From contig NZ_CANLEA010000008.1 of NCBI RefSeq assembly GCF_947489565.1, forward strand, positions 212,960-276,959: a stretch of 64,000 nt of DNA, written 5' to 3'. Of this stretch, positions 6,542 to 15,850 are shown piece by piece (positions within the stretch are counted from its first letter, which is position 1; every line of letters starts with the position of its first letter). A program made the position numbers and the translations under genes. Below the pieces are notes generated by a model, which was not told the origin of the DNA, made no database searches, and saw only the letters and a program-made list of their open reading frames with translations. The stretch is from an uncultured Kordia sp. (lineage in GTDB: Bacteria > Bacteroidota > Bacteroidia > Flavobacteriales > Flavobacteriaceae).

Positions 6542-8563
6542 ATGAAAAAACAAATGCTATTCGTATTTGCGTTGCTAAGTTTTGTAGTAATGCATGCGCA
6601 AGACTTTGAATTTGGAGAAGTGTCTAAAGCCGAATTGGAAGAAAAACAACATCCAAATGACCCAGAAGCCAGTGCAGCTATTCTTTATGAAAAAACGTAC
6701 ATCACACTGCGTTATATTCAAGGAGAAGGATTTCAAGTAGAAACCAATATCCAAAAACGTATCAAAATATACAAAAAAGACGGCTTGGATATGGCAAATC
6801 ATACCATTCCATTATACAAAGGAAGTGGTGGCGAACGTGAAAAAGTTGCAGGATTAAAAGCTTATACTTACAACTTAATTGATGGAAAAATTGAAGATAC
6901 AAAATTGCGTAAAAGCGGAATCTTTAAAGAAAAGCGTAATGAATATATAGACTTACAAAAACTAACAATGCCTAATGTAAAAGAAGGTTCTGTGGTAGAG
7001 TTTAAATACAAAATGATTTCGCCATACATCGGAAACATCAATGAAGTGTATTTTCAATACGGAGTTCCTGTAAATCAAATTGACGTTACTTTTGAAGCAC
7101 ACGAATATTTTACCTATAAAAAACACTACAAAGGGTATTTTAGATTGCAACCTAAAGAAACGAGTCGCTCAGGAAAAATTACCATTACCGGAAAAACAAG
7201 AACTGGAGGAAATAGTAGGCAAGCAGTAAGTAGAACATCTTTTAGTCAAGATGCTATAGATTTCACTTACAACGTTACAAAATTCAACCTAAAAAATGTA
7301 CCTGCACTCAAAGATGAAAGCTTTGTGAGTAATCTTGAAAATTATCGAAGTGCCGTAAAATTCGAATTGGCACAAACACAAATGCCAAACGACATTCCGC
7401 AATACTTAGCGAAGTCGTGGGATGATGTGGTAAAAACAATCTACAATAACAGTAATTTTGGAGGGCAACTTACCAAAACATCGTACTTTAAAAGCGATAT
7501 AGACAACCTAGTAGCAGGCGTTTCAGACGACATGAAAAAAGCGGCAATGATTTACACATATGTGCGTGATAGAGTAAAGTGGAATGGAAGATATGGTAAA
7601 TATGCAGATGTTGGTGTTCGTAAAGCATACAAAGATAAAACAGGAAACGTAGCGGATATGAATTTGATGCTAACGGCAATGTTGCGCCATGCAGGAATCA
7701 GTGCAAATCCAGTGATATTAAGTACGCGTTCGCATGGAATTACGATGTTTCCAAGCTTAAACGGATTCAATTATGTAATTGCAGCTATTGAAGTACAAGA
7801 CGCTGTTATTTTACTAGATGCTACAAATTACTACGGAGAACCAAATGTATTGCCAATGCGCGCATTAAATTGGTCAGGACGATTGATTCGTAAAGATGGA
7901 AGTTGGAGTCAAATCAGTTTGATGCCAAAACAGACTGCTTTACGAGCAACGATGATCAATGCAACCTTGGACGAAAATGGAGATATCACAGGAAAACAAC
8001 GCACACAATATACCTCACACAATGCCTTAAACTTCCGTGAAATGTATTCGGAAATCGATAAAGAAGAATACTTGGAAGAACTTGAAAATACGATTGAAGA
8101 TATTGAAATCGCAGAACACGATGTAAAAAACATTAAAAAATTAGGGAAACCTGTGGTAGAATCGTATTCGTTTGAAAAAGAATCGCAAGCAGAAATTATT
8201 GGTGATAAAATCTACTTTTCGCCACTTTTCTTCTTAGCAACTTCTGAAAATGTATTCAAAGCTGAAGAGCGTGTATATCCTGTCGATTTTGGGTATCCAT
8301 GGAAACGAAAAATAATGATGAACATTCAAATTCCAGAAGGCTATGAAGTAGAATCAATGCCAGAAGCAGGCGCTGTAAAAATGCCAGAAGGTTTAGGTTC
8401 GTATTCATTCAATATTTCCAAAACTCCAACAGGAATTAGTGTGGTAATGTCTAAAGAAATCAGTTCTTCTGTAATTACACCAGACAAATATGGAGCCTTG
8501 CGTGAATTCTACAAAATGCTCGTTGAAAAGGAAAAAGAAAAAGTAGTATTAAAGAAATTATAA
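6542..8563 (+). CDS. Exported DUF3857 / transglutaminase-like protein, apparently non-catalytic
   Basis: A 673-residue paralogue of the preceding protein with a signal peptide (1-19, ending MHAQ), a DUF3857-type N-terminal domain and a transglutaminase-like core. Aligning the active-site helix by eye, GDCKGLTNYM of the upstream protein corresponds to GNVADMNLML here, placing Val370 where the nucleophile should be. The expected His position (QGNHVIL upstream) reads GFNYVIA, so His is Tyr. It therefore looks like a pseudoenzyme, perhaps a binding partner or regulator of the catalytic one. The operon ends at a clear terminator at 8631. Periplasmic location is inferred from the signal peptide. 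Confidence 0.84.
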   Translation: MKKQMLFVFALLSFVVMHAQDFEFGEVSKAELEEKQHPNDPEASAAILYEKTYITLRYIQGEGFQVETNIQKRIKIYKKDGLDMANHTIPLYKGSGGEREKVAGLKAYTYNLIDGKIEDTKLRKSGIFKEKRNEYIDLQKLTMPNVKEGSVVEFKYKMISPYIGNINEVYFQYGVPVNQIDVTFEAHEYFTYKKHYKGYFRLQPKETSRSGKITITGKTRTGGNSRQAVSRTSFSQDAIDFTYNVTKFNLKNVPALKDESFVSNLENYRSAVKFELAQTQMPNDIPQYLAKSWDDVVKTIYNNSNFGGQLTKTSYFKSDIDNLVAGVSDDMKKAAMIYTYVRDRVKWNGRYGKYADVGVRKAYKDKTGNVADMNLMLTAMLRHAGISANPVILSTRSHGITMFPSLNGFNYVIAAIEVQDAVILLDATNYYGEPNVLPMRALNWSGRLIRKDGSWSQISLMPKQTALRATMINATLDENGDITGKQRTQYTSHNALNFREMYSEIDKEEYLEELENTIEDIEIAEHDVKNIKKLGKPVVESYSFEKESQAEIIGDKIYFSPLFFLATSENVFKAEERVYPVDFGYPWKRKIMMNIQIPEGYEVESMPEAGAVKMPEGLGSYSFNISKTPTGISVVMSKEISSSVITPDKYGALREFYKMLVEKEKEKVVLKKL

Positions 8564-8630
8564 TAGAAAAAAACTATAAATCTTTCTTAAGAAACAACTC
8601 ATAAAATTCGCTGAAAAGCTATATTTTTAC

Positions 8631-8665
8631 AAGTGACTTTATAACTGGTTTATAAAGTCACTTTT
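8631..8665 (+). terminator. Rho-independent terminator after the DUF3857 pair
   Basis: Perfect 14-bp stem, AAGTGACTTTATAA with TTATAAAGTCACTT, around a 5-base loop and followed by TTT. It closes the two-gene operon 68 bases after the stop. Confidence 0.88.
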
Positions 8666-8686
8666 TGTATATAAAAAATAAACTTT

Positions 8687-9013
8687 ATGAATCTAAAAGA
8701 TGCACAATTAGCAGTCGATACATGGATCAAAGAACACGGTGTTCGCTACTTTAATGAGTTAACCAATATGGCGCAACTTACAGAAGAAGTTGGAGAAGTA
8801 GCGCGTATTATTGCACGTCGTTATGGAGAACAAAGTGAAAAGGAAAGCGATAAAGACAAAGACTTAGGAGAAGAATTAGCTGATGTTGTTTTTGTAGTAC
8901 TGTGTTTGGCAAATCAGACGGGAATTGACTTGCAAGCCGCATTTGATAAAAAAATGGACAAAAAAACCAAACGTGATCACGATCGTCATCACAACAACGA
9001 AAAATTAAAGTAG
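8687..9013 (+). CDS. MazG-like nucleotide pyrophosphohydrolase
   Basis: A 108-residue all-helical pyrophosphohydrolase of the MazG/dCTPase superfamily, expected to cleave nucleoside triphosphates to monophosphates and thus clean the nucleotide pool. The metal-binding ExxE and ExxD helices are visible as TEEVGEVARII (about 28-38) and GEELADVVFVVL (about 66-77). A Lys/Asp-rich insert (EKESDKDKD) separates the helices. The C-terminus is His/Lys rich (KRDHDRHHNN). It lies just after the DUF3857 terminator and before aroA, a place it also tends to hold in related genomes, as far as I recall. The exact substrate cannot be told. Confidence 0.88.
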   Translation: MNLKDAQLAVDTWIKEHGVRYFNELTNMAQLTEEVGEVARIIARRYGEQSEKESDKDKDLGEELADVVFVVLCLANQTGIDLQAAFDKKMDKKTKRDHDRHHNNEKLK

Positions 9014-9114
9014 ATAAAAGGTTTGATACGTCATTCTGAAACCATGTGCTGAACTTGATTCAGTATTGATTCAGAACCACACAAATAGATTTTAAGAAAA
9101 GAATAAGAAAGAAT

Positions 9115-10344
9115 ATGAACATAAAGCTTCAAAAATCAACACTTCACAAGCAATCAAATATTGCCATTACAGGTTCTAAAAGTGAATCCAATCGGTTGTT
9201 ACTTTTACAAGCTTTATATCCAAACATCACCATTGCAAACATCTCCAATTCAGACGATGCAACGTTGATGCAAAAAGCTTTAAAATCTACAGATAATATA
9301 AAAGATATTCACCATGCCGGAACAGCAATGCGCTTTTTAACGGCATATTATGCAACTCGCGAAGGACAAGAAATCACACTCACAGGTTCTTCAAGAATGC
9401 AAGAACGTCCCATAAAAATATTAGTAGATGCATTGCGACAATTGGGTGCAGATATTGAATACACAAAAAATGAAGGATATCCGCCGTTGCAAATAAAGGG
9501 ACAAAAACTACAAGAAAGTCAAGTAACCTTAGCGGCCAATGTAAGTAGTCAATATATTTCTGCATTACTCTTAATTGCGCCAACTTTAGAACAAGGATTA
9601 ACACTGACACTGGATGGGAAAATTACCTCAGTTCCTTACATCAAAATGACGCTTTCTTTGCTAAACGATCTTGGTGTAACAACAAGTTTTGAAGGAAATA
9701 CAATCACAGTTGCACGATTTAAAGCATCACAAGAAACCAAAGCGTTTACAGTAGAATCTGATTGGAGTTCGGCTTCTTATTTTTACAGTCTAATCGCGTT
9801 AAGCGAAATAGGAACAACCATAGAACTTTCAGCATACAAGCAAAACAGTCTACAAGGCGATTCTTGCTTGGCAGAAATATATACACTATTTGGTGTTGAA
9901 ACTGTTTTTGGTGAAAATACCATCACGCTAACGAAAACGCAAGAAGCAACTCAAGAAACGATTAAGCTAGACTTAAAAAATGCACCAGACATTGCACAAA
10001 CAATTGCTGTAACCGCATTTGGATTGCAATTATCTTGCGAAATGATCGGACTACACACGCTAAAAATAAAAGAAACCGATCGTTTGGTGGCATTAAAAGT
10101 AGAACTTGAAAAACTAGGTGCTTCTGTAGATATTACGGATAAGTCTCTGTATTTGCACAAAGCAACAACGATCAACGAAAATATTTCCATTCATACTTAC
10201 AAAGATCACCGCATGGCAATGGCATTTGCACCATTAGCATTATGTACTCCACTATACATTGAAAAAGCAAATGTAGTGTCGAAATCCTTCCCAGATTTTT
10301 GGAAAGATTTGGAAAAGATTGGGATTGAAGTAATAGAAAAATAA
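9115..10344 (+). CDS. aroA: 3-phosphoshikimate 1-carboxyvinyltransferase (EPSP synthase)
   Basis: Sixth step of the shikimate pathway, transferring the enolpyruvyl group of PEP to shikimate 3-phosphate. Visible signatures are GSKSESNRLLLLQAL at the N-terminus (20-34), HAGTAMRFLTAYYA near 62-75 and the C-terminal IKETDRLVALKVELEKLG and DHRMAMAFA motifs. The 409 residues are close to the family norm. The family's usual LDNAGT reads IHHAGT here, as in other Bacteroidota. Cytoplasmic monomer. Its distance to queA (79 bases, with its own promoter in between) suggests separate transcription of the two. Confidence 0.93.
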   Translation: MNIKLQKSTLHKQSNIAITGSKSESNRLLLLQALYPNITIANISNSDDATLMQKALKSTDNIKDIHHAGTAMRFLTAYYATREGQEITLTGSSRMQERPIKILVDALRQLGADIEYTKNEGYPPLQIKGQKLQESQVTLAANVSSQYISALLLIAPTLEQGLTLTLDGKITSVPYIKMTLSLLNDLGVTTSFEGNTITVARFKASQETKAFTVESDWSSASYFYSLIALSEIGTTIELSAYKQNSLQGDSCLAEIYTLFGVETVFGENTITLTKTQEATQETIKLDLKNAPDIAQTIAVTAFGLQLSCEMIGLHTLKIKETDRLVALKVELEKLGASVDITDKSLYLHKATTINENISIHTYKDHRMAMAFAPLALCTPLYIEKANVVSKSFPDFWKDLEKIGIEVIEK

Positions 10345-10361
10345 AAAAACTCACTAAATAC

Positions 10362-10393
10362 TTGACAACGCCTATTTTGAGATTGTATATTTG
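10362..10393 (+). promoter_or_regulatory. Bacteroidota-type promoter of queA
   Basis: TTG at 10362-10364 and a perfect -7 box TATATTTG at 10386-10393, spaced by 21 bases, match the TTG / TAnnTTTG consensus. The box ends 29 bases before the queA ATG. Confidence 0.7.
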
Positions 10394-10422
10394 CGGTTCT
10401 TAAAAAATAACTTAAAAGACTT

Positions 10423-11478
10423 ATGGCAAAAAAGCTATCACATTTTAATTTTGATCTTCCAGTAGAATTATTAGCAGAATATCCATCAGAACATAGAGAT
10501 GAAGCACGTTTAATGGTGTTAAATCGAGAAAAGCAAACTATTGAACACAAACAGTTCAAAGATTTGGTGGATTACTTTGACGAAGGAGATGTAATGGTGT
10601 TGAACAATACGAAAGTATTTCCTGCAAGACTCTTTGGAAATAAAGAAAAAACAGGAGCACGCATTGAAGTCTTTTTGTTAAGAGAATTAAACGAAGAACA
10701 ACGTTTATGGGATGTTTTAGTAGATCCTGCAAGAAAAATTAGAATTGGAAATAAATTATACTTCGGTGAAGACGAAAGTTTAGTTGCTGAGGTCATAGAT
10801 AATACAACATCAAGAGGACGTACTTTACGCTTTTTATATGATGGTTCGTATGATGAATTCAGAGCAAAATTAGGTGAACTAGGACAAACGCCACTTCCAA
10901 AATACATCAAAAGAGATGTAGAGCCAGAAGATGAAGAGCGTTACCAAACAATTTATGCAAAAGAAGAAGGAGCTGTAGCAGCACCAACAGCAGGTTTGCA
11001 TTTCTCAAAACACTTATTGAAGCGTTTGGAAATTAAAGGAATTGACTTCTCTGAAATTACTTTACACGTAGGTTTAGGAACATTCAATCCTGTAGAAGTA
11101 GAAGATTTATCGAAGCATAAAATGGACTCTGAAGAATTGAAAATTGAGTCAAAAGCTGTAGAAACGGTAAACAGTGCTAAGACAAATAAAAGAAAAGTAT
11201 GTGCTGTAGGAACTACAGTAATGCGTGCTTTAGAAAGTTCAGTTTCTTCAGAAAGAACATTGAATGAATATGAAGGTTGGACAAATAAATTTATCTTTCC
11301 TCCGTATGAATTTAGCATTGCGAATTGTATGATTACAAACTTCCACACACCAAAATCAACACTATTAATGATGGTTTCTGCCTTTGCAGGTCACGATTTC
11401 ATCTTAAGAGCGTATGAAGAAGCTATCAAAGAAGGATATCAATTCTATTCGTATGGTGACGCAATGTTGATTCTGTAA
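10423..11478 (+). CDS. queA: S-adenosylmethionine:tRNA ribosyltransferase-isomerase
   Basis: Makes epoxyqueuosine in tRNA by transferring and isomerising the ribosyl moiety of S-adenosylmethionine onto 7-aminomethyl-7-deazaguanine. The whole-length signature is present: the [12 protein letters not shown] start (residues 8-19), [12 protein letters not shown] near 60, [18 protein letters not shown] [15 protein letters not shown] near 185, [10 protein letters not shown] near 214 and the C-terminal [18 protein letters not shown]. It is 351 residues, as expected. A clear promoter precedes it and a terminator follows, so it is a single-gene unit. Confidence 0.95.
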   Translation: MAKKLSHFNFDLPVELLAEYPSEHRDEARLMVLNREKQTIEHKQFKDLVDYFDEGDVMVLNNTKVFPARLFGNKEKTGARIEVFLLRELNEEQRLWDVLVDPARKIRIGNKLYFGEDESLVAEVIDNTTSRGRTLRFLYDGSYDEFRAKLGELGQTPLPKYIKRDVEPEDEERYQTIYAKEEGAVAAPTAGLHFSKHLLKRLEIKGIDFSEITLHVGLGTFNPVEVEDLSKHKMDSEELKIESKAVETVNSAKTNKRKVCAVGTTVMRALESSVSSERTLNEYEGWTNKFIFPPYEFSIANCMITNFHTPKSTLLMMVSAFAGHDFILRAYEEAIKEGYQFYSYGDAMLIL

Positions 11479-11502
11479 ATAGAAAACACATAACACATAT
11501 AT

Positions 11503-11534
11503 AAAATCCTGTCTTTGGCAGGATTTTGTTTTTT
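11503..11534 (+). terminator. Rho-independent terminator after queA
   Basis: AAAATCCTG pairs with CAGGATTTT around a 7-base loop and runs into GTTTTTT. It starts 25 bases after the queA stop codon. Confidence 0.9.
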
Positions 11535-11619
11535 AGGTAGATTTAAAATGTTTTAGAATCTTCACCAAATATCTTCAGAGATAAAAAATGATCGAACTAC
11601 ATAAAATTAAAATTTAAAA

Positions 11620-12072
11620 ATGCTTTTTACTAAAAAAAATATAGCAACAAGTTTATCTAAAGAAGAAACTCTGAATCAGATTAAAACGATCACAAAACCA
11701 ATCTCTTTAAACAATGTGTTTGATGTAAATAGTGATGAAAACTATGAATTTGAAGGCCATTTTGATAATTTTTCATTCACACTTTTTCCGTTATTTAATT
11801 ATGGATTGAATCAATTATTACGACCAAAAATTATAGGTCAAATAGAAACTTCTAACGATCAAACAGTCATAAAGTTAGAATTTTATTTACCTAAAATGAT
11901 AACGTATGTATTGTTATTACTTCTAGTGATTGCAATCCTTATCTTAAATACGGCATCAATCGATTTCAATACATTCATGATCTATGGATTAATAACTATG
12001 TTGGGATTTTATTTTGGTTTCCTTTACAGAATAAATAAAGCAATCAACATAATCAAAGCTAGGCTGAACTAA
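11620..12072 (+). CDS. Small membrane protein, unknown function
   Basis: A 150-residue protein with a soluble N-terminal part (1-92) and two adjacent membrane helices, about 93-112 (MITYVLLLLLVIAILILNTA) and 118-137 (FMIYGLITMLGFYFGFLYRI). The N-terminal part resembles a small single-domain beta/alpha sensor, but I recognise no family. It stands alone between the queA terminator and a 220-base gap. The gap downstream (12073-12293) shows no gene or strong hairpin. AT-rich like an accessory gene. Confidence 0.7.
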   Translation: MLFTKKNIATSLSKEETLNQIKTITKPISLNNVFDVNSDENYEFEGHFDNFSFTLFPLFNYGLNQLLRPKIIGQIETSNDQTVIKLEFYLPKMITYVLLLLLVIAILILNTASIDFNTFMIYGLITMLGFYFGFLYRINKAINIIKARLN

Positions 12073-12293
12073 CAAATGCTATGTTATTAAATTGCACCTA
12101 ATTATTAGGTTATCTACAAACAATGATGCCTATAATTTGTTGTTTGTACAAGATTATGAACGAACAATACATTCCAATTCCCATAAGGTTTGTTTTTTAC
12201 TAACTTTAATACTCAGAATTTTCAACTAATTATCAAACAAGGTATTAGCTGTTGTTCTGAAAATTCAACTATAAATTTCAAATACATTCTAAA

Positions 12294-13340
12294 ATGAAAA
12301 AAAGTATACTATGTATATGTTGTTGTGTGTTTATCCTAAATTTTAGCCAGGCACAAGACAATCATATGGGAGCGAAACATATAAAAGTTAAAGCAAATTG
12401 GACAGTTTCTGAATCAGGAACGTTGGCAGATGGTCACAAAATAGCTGATTTATCTTGGGCAGCAAATAGTAGTGTTGCTTGTTTTCCAGCGACTCGAAAT
12501 CAAAAATTCTCTGGAAATCATGTCTTCTATACCACCACGATTCCGAAGCGTTCTGAAATGTTTATCAAAGTCATTCCAAAAAACAAAAATCAAAACTTTA
12601 GCCTGTATGCGTATGAAGTTGGAATGACAAATAATCAGCTGCCGCCAGACTTGAATAGTTGTGTAACTTGCGAAGCAGATTTTAAATGGGATTACAAACG
12701 CAGAGGAAAAACACAAGATCATACACGTGAAGTACGATTGAATGCCATTAACAATCCGTACAAAGTAGTCATTGGAGTTGTAGGTGCAGAAGGTCTTACG
12801 GAAGGAGATTTCACCTTAGAAATAAAACTCAATGGAGGAGAAGAGATTTCGTATTCGACACCCAAAATTGAAGTTGTCAAAATAGAAACCAAAGGCGCAG
12901 TGACTGTAACCAATGGAAATTTAAATACAGGTGATGTAATCGGCGATTTATCCTGGGCTTCTAACAGTAGTGTAGCTTGTTTTCCTTCAATTCGAAATCA
13001 AAAATTTTCTGGAAATCATGTTTTGTATGAAACAACGATTCCGAAGTATTCTGAAATGTTTGTTACAGTCATCCCAAAAAATAAAAATCAAAACTTTAGC
13101 TTATATGCATACATGGTTGGTGCAACCAATGAACAATTACCGCCAAATCTAACGAGTTGTATTACCTGTGAAGCTGACTTTAAATGGGATCGTAAATGGA
13201 AAGGAAAAACACAAGATCATACACGAAAGATTCGGTTAAATGCAATCAATCGTCCTTACAAAGTAATCATTGGTGTCACTGGAGCAGAAGGTCTTACGGA
13301 AGGCGATTTTGAAGTAAAGATTGAAATCAAAAAAAGATAG
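12294..13340 (+). CDS. Exported protein made of two near-identical domains, unknown function
   Basis: A 348-residue protein with a signal peptide (1-20, ending SQAQ) and two copies of a roughly 145-residue domain (about 32-178 and 202-346). The copies share long identical runs such as NQKFSGNHV, IPKNKNQNFSLYAY, GKTQDHTR and GAEGLTEGDF, and differ mostly conservatively. Each has one Cys in SSVACFP and a CxxC in SC(V/I)TCEADFKWD, so three Cys per domain, which could bind metal or form disulfides. The domains look beta-rich and are joined by a short linker (EEISYSTPKIEVVKIETKG). No family is recognised. The similarity extends to the DNA, so the duplication is either recent or kept alike by gene conversion. 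Confidence 0.82.
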   Translation: MKKSILCICCCVFILNFSQAQDNHMGAKHIKVKANWTVSESGTLADGHKIADLSWAANSSVACFPATRNQKFSGNHVFYTTTIPKRSEMFIKVIPKNKNQNFSLYAYEVGMTNNQLPPDLNSCVTCEADFKWDYKRRGKTQDHTREVRLNAINNPYKVVIGVVGAEGLTEGDFTLEIKLNGGEEISYSTPKIEVVKIETKGAVTVTNGNLNTGDVIGDLSWASNSSVACFPSIRNQKFSGNHVLYETTIPKYSEMFVTVIPKNKNQNFSLYAYMVGATNEQLPPNLTSCITCEADFKWDRKWKGKTQDHTRKIRLNAINRPYKVIIGVTGAEGLTEGDFEVKIEIKKR

Positions 13341-13427
13341 TCGGTAGTTTTTTTATTTTTATCAACTACTTCATTTCTAAATACTACATTGATGTAGTAA
13401 CAAAACTGCAAACTCACAAATTCTTAC

Positions 13428-13435
13428 TACTTTTG
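13428..13435 (+). promoter_or_regulatory. -7 box of the rlmN promoter
   Basis: TACTTTTG fits TAnnTTTG and ends four bases before the rlmN ATG, implying a leaderless or nearly leaderless mRNA. No good TTG lies at the usual distance upstream. Confidence 0.5.
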
Positions 13436-13439
13436 CAGC

Positions 13440-14483
13440 ATGAAGCAAGCAGTGAAGAAGGACATACGTGCATTAAGCAAAGAACAACTTCGTGATTTTT
13501 TTGTGGCAGAAGGCGATAAAGCATTTCGTGGAAATCAAGTCTATGAATGGTTGTGGCAAAAAGGCGCGCATGATTTTGACGATATGACAAATCTTTCTAA
13601 AGAGACACGTAAAATGTTGGAGGAAAACTTTGTCATCAATCATATTCGTGTGGACAAAATGCAACGTAGCAATGATGGTACAATTAAAAATGCGGTACGC
13701 TTGCATGACGGCCTCATTGTAGAATCTGTTTTAATTCCAACAAGTACACGTACAACGGCTTGTGTTTCAAGTCAAGTGGGTTGTAGTTTAGATTGTAAAT
13801 TTTGCGCTACGGCGCGATTAAAACGCATGCGAAACCTAAACCCTGATGAAATCTACGATCAGGTAGTTGCTATTGATCGTGAAAGCAGATTATATCATAA
13901 CAGACCGTTATCTAACATTGTATTCATGGGAATGGGTGAACCATTGATGAATTACAACAATGTGTTGAAAGCTATAGAAAAAATTACTTCGGATGAAGGT
14001 TTGGGAATGTCACCAAAACGAATCACAGTTTCAACTTCTGGTGTGCCAAAAATGATCAAAAAAATGGCAGATGATGAGGTTAAATTTAAATTGGCTGTTT
14101 CATTACATTCTGCAATTGAAGAAGTGCGAACGTCTATTATGCCATTCAACGAACACTTTCCGCTTACAGACTTAAAAGAAGCGTTGGCATATTGGTACGA
14201 TAAAACCAAAAATAAAATTACTTATGAATATGTAGTTTGGGATGGCATCAACGATCAACAAAAAGATATCAATGCACTGGTAAAATTCTGTAAAGATGTG
14301 CCAAGCAAAGTAAACTTGATCGAATACAATCCAATCGATGATGGTCAATTCCAGCAAGCAAGTAACAAAGCAATCGATCGTTATGTAGATTCTTTAGAGC
14401 AAAATGGAATTACCGTAACCGTAAGACGTTCAAGAGGAAAAGATATAGACGCAGCTTGCGGACAACTCGCAAACAAGGAGTAG
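13440..14483 (+). CDS. rlmN: 23S rRNA (adenine2503-C2) / tRNA methyltransferase, radical SAM
   Basis: Methylates C2 of A2503 in 23S rRNA and A37 in some tRNAs. The radical SAM cluster motif is CSLDCKFC (CX3CX2C) near residue 118, preceded by the family segment TTACVSSQVG. The C-terminal Cys that carries the methyl relay is in DAACGQLA near residue 340. Other visible signatures are FMGMGEPLMNYNN and RITVSTSGVPKMI. It has 347 residues, the normal length. The ATG is four bases after a -7 box, which fits translation of leaderless mRNA. Cytoplasmic. Confidence 0.95.
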   Translation: MKQAVKKDIRALSKEQLRDFFVAEGDKAFRGNQVYEWLWQKGAHDFDDMTNLSKETRKMLEENFVINHIRVDKMQRSNDGTIKNAVRLHDGLIVESVLIPTSTRTTACVSSQVGCSLDCKFCATARLKRMRNLNPDEIYDQVVAIDRESRLYHNRPLSNIVFMGMGEPLMNYNNVLKAIEKITSDEGLGMSPKRITVSTSGVPKMIKKMADDEVKFKLAVSLHSAIEEVRTSIMPFNEHFPLTDLKEALAYWYDKTKNKITYEYVVWDGINDQQKDINALVKFCKDVPSKVNLIEYNPIDDGQFQQASNKAIDRYVDSLEQNGITVTVRRSRGKDIDAACGQLANKE

Positions 14484-14494
14484 TTTAAAAGAAA

Positions 14495-14542
14495 TTTACT
14501 CAGATGTCATTCCTGCCTACGCAGGAATGACATCTGAGTAAA
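14495..14542. repeat. 22-bp perfect inverted repeat, dispersed-repeat type
   Basis: Arms built on ACTCAGATGTCATTCCTGC and its complement pair perfectly over 22 bp around a 4-base loop (CTAC). The GTCATTCCTGC core is the kind of palindrome dispersed between genes in many bacterial genomes. It lies 12 bases after rlmN and could also terminate transcription, but it has no T run. Two weaker palindromic units follow at about 14595-14665. Confidence 0.85.
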
Positions 14543-14663
14543 GAGTCTAATAGATCTAAGAAGTCTAAGAATCTAAGTAAGTCTAGAAATCTGTAAGCGC
14601 GAGTTTAAAACTCGTGCTTAAAAACAAACTATATTAGCCAGAGCGGGTTTCCAACTCGTACTA

Positions 14664-14704
14664 AAAAAAGCCTTCAAAGTAAAACTTAAACTTCAAAGGC
14701 TTTA
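14664..14704 (-). terminator. Rho-independent terminator of the minus-strand T9SS cargo gene
   Basis: On the minus strand AAAGCCTT pairs with AAGGCTTT (with a further AAGT/ACTT inside), followed by a run of seven T. It lies 22 bases after the stop of the gene at 14726. Confidence 0.8.
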
Positions 14705-14725
14705 AATATTGTATAAACTATAGTG

Positions 14726-15850
14726 TTATTGTTTGACTATTTTATATGAACTTACAGAGTCTCCAATCGTAACCACCATAATATAGGTTCCTGCTCTCAA
14801 CGAAGAAATGTCAATTTGTTTTGTAGATAAAACAGTTTCATCAACGCGCATTACTTCCTGACCAAATAAATTGATCACGTTTAAATTACTAATTGGTAAG
14901 GTACTATCAAACTGTACAATTCCTGTAGTTGGATTTGGATAATACTTAAAACTATTGGTATTTACTTCTTCTACAGATAATGGATCTGATTGTGTTGTAA
15001 AGCTCCAAATAGGTGAGTTCACTGCGTCTCCACCTACATTCTTTGCTACAATTTGCCAATAATACAATGTTGAATATTCCATTCCAGTAATATCTACAGT
15101 TGTATTTCCAAGTGTTCCTAACAAAGCAAGTGTTCCAGGAGAATCTCCTAAATACACGTCATATGCAGTAGCAGGATCGCCCGTCATTGCAGCTTCCCAA
15201 GCAAAGGTTACAGAATTATCAGGATTTCCGTCCATATTGTCATCAGCAGGATCAATCACAACGCCAGTTGCCATATCTGCTGGTGTTGGTGTTGTTGCAG
15301 GATCTGGTGCAGTAGCATCAGCAATCATATCAACATTGTCAATAATCCAACGGTCACCGTCATTATTTTCCAGAACAAAAGCAACATAAATAGCTTGTCC
15401 AGCATACGCAGACAAATCTACAGTGTGTTGCGCTAAAGGTCCACCAGACCAAACATCGGCTTCACTTTGTGTATCAACAATCGTAAAATCGGCATGTGTG
15501 GTTTGACTCATACCTGTAGAAACTCGAATTGTATATGTAGAACCGTAATCAGTAGCAAAACTATCCGATTGATCAAACGAAAGGATGAAATTCGTAGCAT
15601 CTACTGTAAATTGTGGAGTTACCAACCAGTCTTCGGCATTTCCGCCTGTAACAGCTTCCCAAGTAACAAAGGCAACATTATTGGTTGCTCCATCATTTAC
15701 TTGCCAATCTTGAGTGGTTCCTAAACCATTCGTTCCAATAAAACTTGCCCATCCGGCAGGAATCATTGTACTAGATTCGAAGTCTTCAGATAACTGTGCA
15801 AATCCAAATTGATAAAAAGTTAATAAAAATAAAAAAGTAATTTTTCTCAT
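14726..15850 (-). CDS. Secreted protein with cleaved-adhesin-type domain and type IX sorting tail
   Basis: A 374-residue exported protein: signal peptide (ends FGFAQ), a beta-sandwich of the cleaved-adhesin / choice-of-anchor kind (about 20-175, with FESSTMIPAGWASF and the WIIDNVDM strand), a fibronectin type III-like domain (about 185-290, with YDVYLGDSPGTL and YYWQIVAKN), and a C-terminal type IX secretion sorting domain (about 300-374) with YYPNPTTGIV, NLFGQEVM and the GTYIMVV strand. It should cross the outer membrane by the T9SS and be attached or released. The substrate is unknown. Start: ATG at 15850 is preferred over an in-frame TTG two codons earlier. Single-gene unit with its own terminator. 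Confidence 0.85.
   Translation of the reverse strand: MRKITFLFLLTFYQFGFAQLSEDFESSTMIPAGWASFIGTNGLGTTQDWQVNDGATNNVAFVTWEAVTGGNAEDWLVTPQFTVDATNFILSFDQSDSFATDYGSTYTIRVSTGMSQTTHADFTIVDTQSEADVWSGGPLAQHTVDLSAYAGQAIYVAFVLENNDGDRWIIDNVDMIADATAPDPATTPTPADMATGVVIDPADDNMDGNPDNSVTFAWEAAMTGDPATAYDVYLGDSPGTLALLGTLGNTTVDITGMEYSTLYYWQIVAKNVGGDAVNSPIWSFTTQSDPLSVEEVNTNSFKYYPNPTTGIVQFDSTLPISNLNVINLFGQEVMRVDETVLSTKQIDISSLRAGTYIMVVTIGDSVSSYKIVKQ

Noticed and set aside
9020..9090. Repeat-like sequence GTCATTCTGAA...GATTCAGTATTGATTCAG before aroA
   Set aside because: Resembles a dispersed flavobacterial intergenic repeat, but the inverted halves are too diverged to define ends.
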